Source of the DNA: CAYYYP01 sp964475985
GTDB taxonomy: Bacteria > Bdellovibrionota > UBA1018 > CAYHWW01
Direction of reading: 5' to 3'
Assembly: GCA_964475985.1 (NCBI GenBank)
Contig: CAYYYP010000043.1
Location: forward strand, 1-31,304
DNA: 31,304 nt
In this document: positions 1 through 6,990 of the stretch, piece by piece
How the letters are laid out: every line of letters starts with the position of its first letter
How positions within the stretch are numbered: position 1 is the stretch's first letter
Notes under the pieces: generated by a model
What the model saw: only the letters and a program-made list of their open reading frames with translations
Told to the model about the DNA's origin: nothing
Databases searched by the model: none
Program-made: the position numbers and the translations under genes

Positions 1-48
1 GATGGATTTTTGGGATGCCTCCAGGGGCACATCGATTTCGATTTTCAT
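1..48 (-). CDS. Possible start of a second gene at the left edge (partial)
   Basis: An ATG at 48 on the minus strand is preceded by GAGG six bases upstream, an ideal ribosome binding site. It opens a 16-codon frame reading MKIEIDVPLEASQKSI to the window edge. This frame overlaps the larger frame that runs through the edge from 865. The reading looks more protein-like than the last 15 residues of the larger frame, so the larger gene may end just outside the window with a short overlap. Too little is visible to name a product. Confidence 0.33.
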   Translation of the reverse strand, partial: MKIEIDVPLEASQKSI

Positions 49-865
49 GGAGCACCTCATTTATGGGAAAAGAACCACTGCCTTGCGGTTCCACAATGTC
101 CATCATGGCGAGCAGACCTAAAGCCTTATGAGCCAAGGCCGGTAAAATTTCCTGCTGCCAATCCAGCGGACTTAAAATTTCCTGCCCGGTTGAGGTGCGT
201 ACCTTTAGAACTAAATCGCCGTGTCGCGCGCTAAGTCTATTGCTGGGCGTAACAAGCCTCGCCTTACCTACTCGCACTGCAGTATTGTCCGTAGCCTGAC
301 CAAATTCCCAAAAATCTAGAAGTTCAGAATCGGCTGGCAAAGGTGATACCAAAGCCGCGGTGAGTTTTACTTGGAACAAAGATTTTAAAAGAAAATCTTT
401 GTTCACCGCGCGAATCCCATCGGTGGTCGCAAAGTAGATCAGGCTCTTTGTAACTAAAACCGGTGAAGCAAGTGATGGCGGGGTTTTGATTCCACTCACC
501 GTATGTTCGCAAATCAGGGTTTCACCCTTTAATATTTGAAAAACAAATTCTCCTTCGCCATTGGCATTCAAACGGTGTCCAACGCTGAGACTTGAAACTG
601 AAGTGTTAGCGTGGGTTTCACTTTCCGTAACGGCTAGCCCTTCTGCCGAGCAGCCTGAGGAAGGCGCGCCCGAATCAAGGTCATGGACTAGGTTTGCTGC
701 CGGAATTCTCACGGTCTGCTTAGCGTTAAGCCAAAACCACTCTGGCTTAAAGCCTGGCAAATCGTTCGCATAACTCGCTATCGTGAAAAGGAGACATCCA
801 CCCGCTAAACCTACCGCCCAAAAACAAACGATATCTAGAATTTTTCTTTTATAAACTTGAAACAT
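1..865 (-). CDS. Unrecognised secreted or membrane-anchored protein (C-terminus cut by window edge)
   Basis: The frame stays open for 288 codons from the ATG at 865 to the left edge without a stop; I checked it codon by codon. The N-terminus has a basic stretch (YKRKIL) and then a hydrophobic segment, residues about 11-32, ending in IASYA. This fits a Sec signal peptide or an inner-membrane anchor. The rest is a mixed beta-rich sequence with a propeller-like patch (LVTKSLIYFATTDGIRAV) around residues 138-155. I do not recognise the family. The ATG at 865 has GAGGG just upstream and is preferred; an in-frame ATG at 880 has no ribosome binding site. A good sigma-70-type promoter and a LysR-type box lie directly upstream. 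The gene follows the LysR regulator on the same strand, which suggests it may be that regulator's target. Confidence 0.72.
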   Translation of the reverse strand, partial: MFQVYKRKILDIVCFWAVGLAGGCLLFTIASYANDLPGFKPEWFWLNAKQTVRIPAANLVHDLDSGAPSSGCSAEGLAVTESETHANTSVSSLSVGHRLNANGEGEFVFQILKGETLICEHTVSGIKTPPSLASPVLVTKSLIYFATTDGIRAVNKDFLLKSLFQVKLTAALVSPLPADSELLDFWEFGQATDNTAVRVGKARLVTPSNRLSARHGDLVLKVRTSTGQEILSPLDWQQEILPALAHKALGLLAMMDIVEPQGSGSFPINEVLHENRNRCAPGGIPKIH

Positions 866-924
866 GACACCCTCACTCATTTGATCGATCCGAAATTCGG
901 CCGATGATATCACTGAGGAACGTC

Positions 925-953
925 TATAAACAAATTTAATTAACTTATGCCAA
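925..953 (-). promoter_or_regulatory. Sigma-70-type promoter for the left-edge gene
   Basis: On the minus strand there is a -35 TTGGCA (953-948), a 17-base AT-rich spacer, and a -10 TTTATA (930-925). This places the start site near 918, about 50 bases ahead of the ATG at 865. Spacing is ideal and both boxes are close to consensus. Confidence 0.5.
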
Positions 954-956
954 GTG

Positions 957-971
957 ATAAGATTTTCTTAT
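957..971. promoter_or_regulatory. AT-rich dyad with LysR-box spacing (T-N11-A)
   Basis: A perfect dyad, ATAAGA-TTT-TCTTAT, contains a T-N11-A core (958-970), the generic LysR-type binding signature. It lies immediately upstream of the -35 box of the left-edge gene and 28 bases past the stop of the LysR gene. The placement suits activator binding next to RNA polymerase. The dyad is seen in the sequence; the link to the neighbouring regulator is inference. Confidence 0.4.
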
Positions 972-998
972 TAGTTCGAACTCCGGTTATGGGCGAGA

Positions 999-1889
999 CT
1001 ACTTTCGACCTTGCTTTTCTAGGCTTCGGTAAAACTCCACGGTATCTTCCACCAATGCCCTAGCCCCTTGCATGCATTCGAGCACCCGGGGGCTGAGGTC
1101 CATGCGATGAATCAGAAATACATTGGTGTCGAAAGGCAGGGTAAACTTCGCAAAGACGAGCTTTTTGACCTCTTCCGGGGAAAACATCAAAAGCTGAAAA
1201 TTTGCGATACCCCATCCTTCGAGCACCATTTTGGTAGCGACTTGGCTGCCGTCTACTACCAAAGTTGATTTCAAACCTTTAAGGTAATGGGTCCAGGAGT
1301 GCTGGGGTTTGCGGTGCCATATCCAAGGAAAAGAATTTAATTCCTGCGGCGATTTAATGCGTTTGATCTCATCGAACTTCCCTTTTCGCCCCACCACCCA
1401 ATCAGGCTCCCTGCCTAAATTAATTAAGTTGAGATCACCCCTAATTTTGGGGCTGTGGGTCCAAGTGATAAAACCGAAATCCAACTCTCCGGAATTTAGC
1501 GCTTCAAGCACGAGCTTTGAGTAGCCAAAAAACCCCTGGATTCGTTTTCCTTCTTCGGTTTTTAAAAGTTTGTCAAAGGCCCGCGTAGCCAAATGGCTGG
1601 AACAGCCAATCCTAACGGGCTGGTCCGCTTGATTTACAATTTCTTTTTCTAGATCGCGCCGTAATTTTCCGCCGTCGATTTTCAGAACTTGGAAAATTTT
1701 TCGACCCTGCTCCGTGAGCTCAGAACCAGAATGAGACCGCGTGAAAAGCTTTACTCCCAAGTCCTGCTCCAGTTGTTTGATTGATAGGCTAAGCGCCGCT
1801 TGGGTAATGCGGAGGCTTACGGCGGCTTTATGAAATGACACATGCTCCGCCACCGCCAGAAAATGTTCAACTCCCCTGGAAAAAACCAT
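999..1889 (-). CDS. LysR-family transcriptional regulator
   Basis: The protein is 296 residues, the usual LysR length. Residues about 4-62 form the winged helix-turn-helix: FLAVAEHVSFHKAA, then ITQAALSLSIKQLEQDLGVKLF and a wing ending in LTEQGR. The remainder is the periplasmic-binding-like effector domain (for example RIGCSSHLA, then LNSGELDFGFI), whose ligand cannot be predicted from sequence. The frame extends to a TTG at 1931, but the ATG at 1889 is preferred: it places the helix-turn-helix at the family's normal distance from the N-terminus and has a purine-rich GGGAG/AAAGGG stretch upstream. It lies 75 bases after the large lipoprotein gene on the same strand. A candidate LysR box lies just beyond its 3' end, ahead of the next gene. 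Confidence 0.93.
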   Translation of the reverse strand: MVFSRGVEHFLAVAEHVSFHKAAVSLRITQAALSLSIKQLEQDLGVKLFTRSHSGSELTEQGRKIFQVLKIDGGKLRRDLEKEIVNQADQPVRIGCSSHLATRAFDKLLKTEEGKRIQGFFGYSKLVLEALNSGELDFGFITWTHSPKIRGDLNLINLGREPDWVVGRKGKFDEIKRIKSPQELNSFPWIWHRKPQHSWTHYLKGLKSTLVVDGSQVATKMVLEGWGIANFQLLMFSPEEVKKLVFAKFTLPFDTNVFLIHRMDLSPRVLECMQGARALVEDTVEFYRSLEKQGRK

Positions 1890-1964
1890 GAACCCTTTGC
1901 TCCCGAACCTAGAGTCGCACGGAGAATTCAATATGCCAAAGGAGGTAAACTACTGGCGGGCAAA

Positions 1965-3509
1965 CTACCGGGAGATGCAAACCATATCTAATGGCATATC
2001 GGGGGATGGCTGGCCGTTGTTCAAAGTACGAAGCGCTTCGGGGGACTCCACCGTCCGTATCCCGTTCGCGTCACGGGAACTAGTTTCACTCCACGGCTGG
2101 TTGCCAAGAATGTTACGAGAATAAAAATTCCATCGGCAGGACTGGATGCCTTTTTTCAGGGCTAGAAAATCCCACTGCGGGCCAAATTCCTGGCATTGGT
2201 GTCTAAAATACTCAATGAACTGATCCCAGGTATGAAAAACCTGGCCACTAAGAAACCGCGCGGGTGAGAAAATAAGTTGATTGGGCCCAATACGGACATG
2301 GCCCTGAAGCCGCCTAGGACACTGCCCCTGATAACCATAACCCGGTGGAATTTCGTCATCTAAGAAGATTTCTTCATTACTTCCAAAGCCTCCTACAATT
2401 TCGACGGGTGCCGGCGCCGTGACCTGAGCAAGAGCTTCGGGCGCCACGAAAGCACCGCCCGTTGCAGACGAAGTTTCCACCGCTTGACGGTCGTGCCGCC
2501 CGCGTTGGCTTTCGCCAAAGCTAAATAAGCTTTGGTTTAAGGCTTGATTACGCCTACGCCTCAGGGCTTGATCCGTAGTCGTGGGAACACCGGTGGACAA
2601 GGTATCAAGGTTGAACTGGTAACGATGAGCGGCGCGTTGCAGGGCCGAGGCGACAAAAGCCCTAGGATTTGCGATGGAATCCCTTAACACTTCGGAAATC
2701 AAAAAGTCCGATGGTAGTACAAGGCGAACTCCGGTCAGATGTGCAACTAAACCAAAATAGATGAGTCCGGCTCCGCGGTAAGTTGTTTCTTCGCCGTATA
2801 GGTGTAAACGCCCAGATCCGTCGCGCTTTAGAAAACCCGGAAGGACATGACCCGATTTAAAAATAACGATGGGATCGTTTGCCGAGAAACGTTCGGCGCC
2901 CCGCACCGCGCGCGATACGATTTGGTGAAATACGGTACCTGAAAAACATTGAAGTTCATGGCGATCCAAAAGGTCAAAGGCGTTGAGGGCTGAACTGTTG
3001 TAACGAATGGGCCTTCCTGGCGGGGACTCTAACTTTGTTTCGTAGGCGGCCTTTAAGCTTAATGAACCATTTTGCACGGTAGCGTTGTTTCGCATTTCGC
3101 CAATGAGGCTATCGAGCGATTCATTTAACGAGGTGGCCCGTAAGGTGCGTCGGGCTTCAGCGCGCGTACGTGCACTCCCGCTGCGCCCGCGCGCAGGGGA
3201 AGAGTTTATGGATACTTTGTTGCGCAAATGCAGATCCCTGATTGCGGTAGTAAGTTCATCAAAATCTACCGTCTCATGGTTTTGTACTCGTTGGTAAACT
3301 CTTCGCTCCGAGGCGGATAGGCGGTTGTCCTCGGTAAGCTCATCTAAGGTGATATCAAGATCGGTAGTGGAAATCATTTGCGGGTTTGAGGTGGTGTCAG
3401 CAGAACTTTTAGTGCCCTCAGAACTATCTGAACCGCAACCTGAAATCGCCGCCGTCAAGAACAAAACTAAAGTTAAAATATTTAATTTAACAGGATTTAC
3501 ACAGTTCAT
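1965..3509 (-). CDS. Unrecognised large lipoprotein
   Basis: This 514-residue protein starts with a classic type II signal peptide: basic/hydrophobic N-terminus and lipobox ISGC, with the lipidated cysteine at about residue 25. A Gly follows the Cys, with no Asp sorting signal, so outer-membrane location is likely. A Ser/Asp/Thr-rich linker follows, then an Arg-rich stretch (about 98-125, RGRSGSARTRAEARR), then a globular region rich in aromatic residues. That region includes FKSGHVLPGFLKRDGSGRLH and a C-terminal part with four well-spaced cysteines. I recognise no family. The C-terminal half (FSPARFLSGQVFHTWDQFIE, WNFYSRNILGNQPW) looks folded rather than low-complexity. It is probably transcribed on its own or with the LysR gene downstream. 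Confidence 0.85.
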   Translation of the reverse strand: MNCVNPVKLNILTLVLFLTAAISGCGSDSSEGTKSSADTTSNPQMISTTDLDITLDELTEDNRLSASERRVYQRVQNHETVDFDELTTAIRDLHLRNKVSINSSPARGRSGSARTRAEARRTLRATSLNESLDSLIGEMRNNATVQNGSLSLKAAYETKLESPPGRPIRYNSSALNAFDLLDRHELQCFSGTVFHQIVSRAVRGAERFSANDPIVIFKSGHVLPGFLKRDGSGRLHLYGEETTYRGAGLIYFGLVAHLTGVRLVLPSDFLISEVLRDSIANPRAFVASALQRAAHRYQFNLDTLSTGVPTTTDQALRRRRNQALNQSLFSFGESQRGRHDRQAVETSSATGGAFVAPEALAQVTAPAPVEIVGGFGSNEEIFLDDEIPPGYGYQGQCPRRLQGHVRIGPNQLIFSPARFLSGQVFHTWDQFIEYFRHQCQEFGPQWDFLALKKGIQSCRWNFYSRNILGNQPWSETSSRDANGIRTVESPEALRTLNNGQPSPDMPLDMVCISR

Positions 3510-3779
3510 GGGGTTGTCTAATGCAAAAGAAAGGCCCTGAATGGCAAGCAGAATCTGGTGAGAAGGCCCGTAATTTAAATAATAATTGTTGATTTGCGTG
3601 TGGGAGACAGGAGACCCATGATTAAGGGTTGAACAGTTGGCTTAGAGGAAGACAGTGACGGAAACTGAACGGGTTCGGTTTGGGGCACGCGGGCATTCAG
3701 CCACGGCCGCCTGGATTCAGGGTCAGTTTATACAGGCAAGCGGCTATGGCATCGGAGGATTTGAGGTGAGCCGGTTAGC
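3510..3779. other. Intergenic stretch, no gene supported
   Basis: These 270 bases separate two minus-strand genes and must hold the promoter of the lipoprotein gene. The AT-rich tract at about 3570-3592 could contain a -10 region, but I see no convincing -35. A 9-base inverted repeat with one mismatch (3662-3670 and 3673-3681, AAACTGAAC/GTTCGGTTT) is present. It has only a 2-base loop and no T-run, so it looks more like a dyad than a terminator. The short plus-strand frame here has no ribosome binding site or recognisable product. Confidence 0.4.
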
Positions 3780-4124
3780 CTACCGTTGCGTCCAAGAGAG
3801 GTACCATCCGATCACAACCGATATCGCTGTGAGGGCTAGGATAATTAAAATCTTTTGATTCCGGCCGCTGAGGTCTTTGTACCGATCCTGCGGGGCCAAC
3901 TCTTCAACGCTGAGTTGGGTTTCGTTCAGAATGGCTTGGGCCTTTTCTAAATCTTGTTCATTTACTTGTAATCTTACGCCACCCACCGCGTTGGAATAAA
4001 ACCAATTTAAACCTACGATATTTTCGTCGGCGACAAAACTTTCAATCCCTTCCGATTCCAGCCGGCTTTTTAGCAAATGGGCTTCTACGGGATGACTAAA
4101 TTTTTTGAGTACAACGAGGGACAT
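3780..4124 (-). CDS. DUF2007-type putative signal-transducing protein with C-terminal membrane anchor
   Basis: This is a 114-residue protein. Residues 1-68 match the DUF2007 pattern: LKKFSHPVEAHLLKSRLESEGI followed by FVADENIV and GGVRLQVNEQDLEKAQAIL. It is a small alpha/beta fold found in many bacteria and given only the vague name putative signal transducing protein. A linker follows (about 69-88), then one hydrophobic helix (ILIILALTAISVVIGWYLSW, about 92-111), so the domain is probably tethered to the inner membrane facing the cytoplasm. AAGGAG sits at ideal distance before the ATG. The start lies one base after the stop of the upstream gene (TGA-A-ATG), which indicates translational coupling. 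Confidence 0.85.
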   Translation of the reverse strand: MSLVVLKKFSHPVEAHLLKSRLESEGIESFVADENIVGLNWFYSNAVGGVRLQVNEQDLEKAQAILNETQLSVEELAPQDRYKDLSGRNQKILIILALTAISVVIGWYLSWTQR

Positions 4125-4125
4125 T

Positions 4126-5856
4126 TCAATCTCCTTGGCGAGCTTGGCGCCTTAGATTTTCTTTATAACAAAGTTCTCGCGGATCAGCATCCTCTGAACT
4201 TTCAGAGACATGGCCGTCGGGCTTTTCCTGCGCCCGTGGCTCCCCCTCCCACTCCACTCGGACCATCGAAGGTTCATGGGGTTCCTCTTGTATGTTTTTG
4301 TCGGTGGCCGGACCCGTCGCGGTCGAATCAAAATTCATCGATTCTACCGCATCGGAAGCTACCCGCTCTGGAACGAGATCATCTTCGTATTCGACGCGGG
4401 CTTTGTGCGCGTAAAAACCAATTTGTGCGCGGCGAGTATCTGAATTCGCCATGATTGCATCAATATGATTTCGCTGAAACTGCCCGCGAAAAACCTGCGA
4501 GGCTAAAGTACGCACTTCCAGGGGGTTCTCCACCCTCGCAGCCAAAGTCCGCCTGGTCATAACGCCAAGAATTTTCTCCCAAACGGTGTGGTTTGCGGTA
4601 CGCCACCGATCAAAAAAAGGAAGCACCGCCTCCAATGTTTCATTAGAGAGGCGGTCAAACCTACCCAGACGCCATAAAGCGCTGGTTTGCTCCCGCGGAG
4701 TCTTGGCTCGCTTTAGTAATTTTACCAATTCGGTTTCTGGAACTTCGGTGGGCACCAGGTTTAAATGAGAACGCAAACTTTCTAAAAATTCACGTCGCGC
4801 ATCTTGAGGCACTGGCTGTGGCGCGGCCTGACGATAAGCTTGGCCGAGTCGTTCGGCCACCTGCGCAGTAGAAACATTTCGTTGCGGCAACGAATCCCTG
4901 AGCTTTGCAATACGGCTGAGAGTAATCGGATTCGTTACGACGAAGGGCAAACGACTTAACATTTGGGCCGCGTGCAAACGAACTTCATTTATGGCATCCG
5001 CTATCCCCTGAACGTTGCGACTATAGGCGCTTAAACCATCTATTCCAACAATGGCTCTATTCTGTTGCTCCCTTAGGTAGCGGCCCATATTGGCCTGGTT
5101 GGGCTCAACCAGGCTCACTAACAGCGCAATGCTCTCCTCAGTTGGATCAAATGAATCCAAAATTTGGAGCGCAGCGCGGATATTGGTCGGCACCGAAAGT
5201 TTCCCGATCAAATCAACCAAGCCGGCCTGCGTCGGATTTACAAGGAGGTTGTATGATCTTAACCACTTGTCGGCGTTGCAACCCGGTGAAGCTAAAATTC
5301 GGGTTCGAATGTCCGGGTCCGTGTAAAAATGCGTGATCAAAGCTTCGGCCGTGCCCGCTATGTAGGGTGCGTCGTTTCGAAAAATCGCGGCGTGCACATC
5401 TTTGTTTTTATCTGCGTAGGGTGCGACGGCCTGGATAAATTCTAATTTATTATGTTCGCCACGATCCCAGACTCTTTGAATCATCGCAGCCATGACATCG
5501 GGACAGGTGCCAAGAAGTGGGGTGAGCAGGGCGATCGCTAGCCTTCGTACCTCAGGCGACGGGTCATAAAGACAATTCACCAGGGCCGCCCGCACGGGAT
5601 TGTTTCCCCCCTCATTCAAAAGTTCGTGGTGGTTTGCCGTATTCGCAATTTCGATTAAAGCAAATTGTCGCTTGGAAACTACTTGTGGCAATGGGGGCCC
5701 ACGCAAAACCAAGTTCTGAAATCTTTCATTTGCCGAAAGAGGCGCATCCAGCATAATTATCAGCCGCCTTGGGTCCCAGGAAGCCTGTGAACGCTCTGAA
5801 ACGCAACTCAGAAGAGCAAAAAAATAGATGGCAAACCTTAAACTATATCTATTCAC
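4126..5856 (-). CDS. Secreted HEAT-like helical-repeat protein
   Basis: This 576-residue protein starts at GTG. A signal peptide (residues about 1-26, hydrophobic IYFFALLSCV, probable cleavage after SQA) is followed by repeated helix pairs of HEAT type. The clearest is ALVNCLYDPSPEVRRLAIAL at about residues 90-109, with others near 215-250, 280-300 and 385-450. HEAT folds are protein-binding scaffolds. The last ~100 residues are acidic and disordered (Asp/Glu/Ser/Pro rich). No catalytic motif is visible. The GTG has no clear ribosome binding site, but downstream starts would remove the signal peptide. It is coupled to the DUF2007 gene, suggesting the two act together. Confidence 0.82.
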   Translation of the reverse strand: MNRYSLRFAIYFFALLSCVSERSQASWDPRRLIIMLDAPLSANERFQNLVLRGPPLPQVVSKRQFALIEIANTANHHELLNEGGNNPVRAALVNCLYDPSPEVRRLAIALLTPLLGTCPDVMAAMIQRVWDRGEHNKLEFIQAVAPYADKNKDVHAAIFRNDAPYIAGTAEALITHFYTDPDIRTRILASPGCNADKWLRSYNLLVNPTQAGLVDLIGKLSVPTNIRAALQILDSFDPTEESIALLVSLVEPNQANMGRYLREQQNRAIVGIDGLSAYSRNVQGIADAINEVRLHAAQMLSRLPFVVTNPITLSRIAKLRDSLPQRNVSTAQVAERLGQAYRQAAPQPVPQDARREFLESLRSHLNLVPTEVPETELVKLLKRAKTPREQTSALWRLGRFDRLSNETLEAVLPFFDRWRTANHTVWEKILGVMTRRTLAARVENPLEVRTLASQVFRGQFQRNHIDAIMANSDTRRAQIGFYAHKARVEYEDDLVPERVASDAVESMNFDSTATGPATDKNIQEEPHEPSMVRVEWEGEPRAQEKPDGHVSESSEDADPRELCYKENLRRQARQGD

Positions 5857-5893
5857 ATCGGAAGTTTCGGAATCCAGGCAGTAAGGCTGAACT

Positions 5894-5927
5894 CGGCAAA
5901 TTTCGCCGCTATTAGGCGTTAAACGCC
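5894..5927. repeat. Two adjacent short palindromes
   Basis: CGGC-7 bases-GCCG (5894-5908) and GGCGTT-A-AACGCC (5915-5927) lie between the KirBac gene and the helical-repeat gene. The second is a perfect 6-base dyad. There is no T-run on the minus strand, so a rho-independent terminator is not supported. They could be an operator pair for the downstream gene or a transcript-processing hairpin. Confidence 0.35.
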
Positions 5928-5954
5928 ACGCGCCAACCCCCCCAGCCCCTGATA

Positions 5955-6857
5955 TTAAACGGCGTCCATAACTTCATGGAACTTTGCCAGATCCACCCGC
6001 ACTCGACCGTCGGCCGTAGTTCCTAAAATATCTACATATCGTTTCCCCACGAGCACCTCTTCCATGGTGTAGGAGAATCGGGAATGAACCGACTGCAAGA
6101 ATGTATCATCGGTGCCCACCAGCGATAAAAGAATCTCCGCATGAGCCGCCACTAACTCGTCGCGGGACTTTTTGAAAAAAGGGCTATGCTCATCGATAAC
6201 ATGAAGGACCGTCCAGGTGAGAGAGAAAACAGGCGTGTGTTCGCGGTCTAATTTGAGATCGTGAAAATTACGGTAACTCTCCCCCTCCTTGGTAATCTCC
6301 GTAATCATGAGCGTCGCTGAGATCTTGGCTTCCGAGATCTGATTGTTGCGTTTGTTTGCGATCCGAAAAAGGATGGAAGGCATTCCGTCATGTACATACT
6401 GAACCCCGTATCGCGCAAAAGCGATGCTTGCGGTGGACCTGGCGAACCTAGAAAATAAAAGGCCCGTGGCGATGCTTAGAGACAACAATCCCGTAAGCGC
6501 TTCAAAAGTTACGAGCAGATTCGGAATGATTCCATGAGGACTAATCTTACCGTAACCAATAGTAGCAAAGGTTTGCACGCTAAAGAAAAAGCAGCTCAAC
6601 ATATGTTGCCAAGCACTACCGATTGGCACCCCCTCTAGGCCCTCCGGGCCGCAGGCATAATATGCGGCTCCGTACAGAATATTTACGCCAAAATAGGTTG
6701 AAATTAACACCGTGATGAACTGCGCCCAACTCAGCGATAGAAGGTAGTGGTAAACCTCGCTCAAACTGAAAGTCTTGTCGGTACTCGCATCGACGTTGAA
6801 TGACCCATTTCGATTCAGGGTACGCAGAAGGGATGGTTGGTTAGATTTACGCTTCAT
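5955..6857 (-). CDS. KirBac-type inward-rectifier potassium channel
   Basis: The 300-residue protein has the full bacterial Kir layout. An amphipathic slide helix and TM1 span about 31-67. A pore helix leads into the selectivity filter TIGYG at 99-103 (FFSVQTFATIGYG). TM2 is at about 112-137, ending in LLFSRFAR, the Kir RFAR junction motif. The cytoplasmic immunoglobulin-like Kir domain carries the signature FRIANKRNNQISEAKI at about 164-179. It should form a homotetrameric K+ channel in the inner membrane, in known members gated by ligands such as phospholipids. Length and motif spacing are normal. It stands alone between two secreted-protein genes; only a weak ribosome binding site precedes the ATG. 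Confidence 0.95.
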   Translation of the reverse strand: MKRKSNQPSLLRTLNRNGSFNVDASTDKTFSLSEVYHYLLSLSWAQFITVLISTYFGVNILYGAAYYACGPEGLEGVPIGSAWQHMLSCFFFSVQTFATIGYGKISPHGIIPNLLVTFEALTGLLSLSIATGLLFSRFARSTASIAFARYGVQYVHDGMPSILFRIANKRNNQISEAKISATLMITEITKEGESYRNFHDLKLDREHTPVFSLTWTVLHVIDEHSPFFKKSRDELVAAHAEILLSLVGTDDTFLQSVHSRFSYTMEEVLVGKRYVDILGTTADGRVRVDLAKFHEVMDAV

Positions 6858-6990
6858 AGGCTCGCACAGCGTAACTCAGGGCTTAGTAGAAAAGATAGAA
6901 ACTGAAAGTTAACTCCGCAAATTATTATGCGCACCAGTTGCAGAAATAAATTATTTGCAGACGAACGGTGTGAGCAGCGCTCCTGATTTG

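Noticed and set aside
1944..1975. AAACTAC direct repeat with 15-base period, next to AAAGGAGGT
   Set aside because: Short repeat overlapping a stop codon; on the plus strand the AAAGGAGGT is not followed by a supported gene.
3655..3858. 67-codon plus-strand frame in the 270-base intergenic region
   Set aside because: No ribosome binding site, overlaps the end of the DUF2007 gene, low protein-like character.
4077..4454. 125-codon plus-strand frame
   Set aside because: Antisense to the coupled DUF2007 and helical-repeat genes, both well supported; composition is Pro/Arg-rich and it has no recognisable domain.
5286..5310. GGGTTCGAAT, resembling a tRNA T-arm
   Set aside because: It lies within a coding region and no acceptor stem or anticodon arm can be formed around it.
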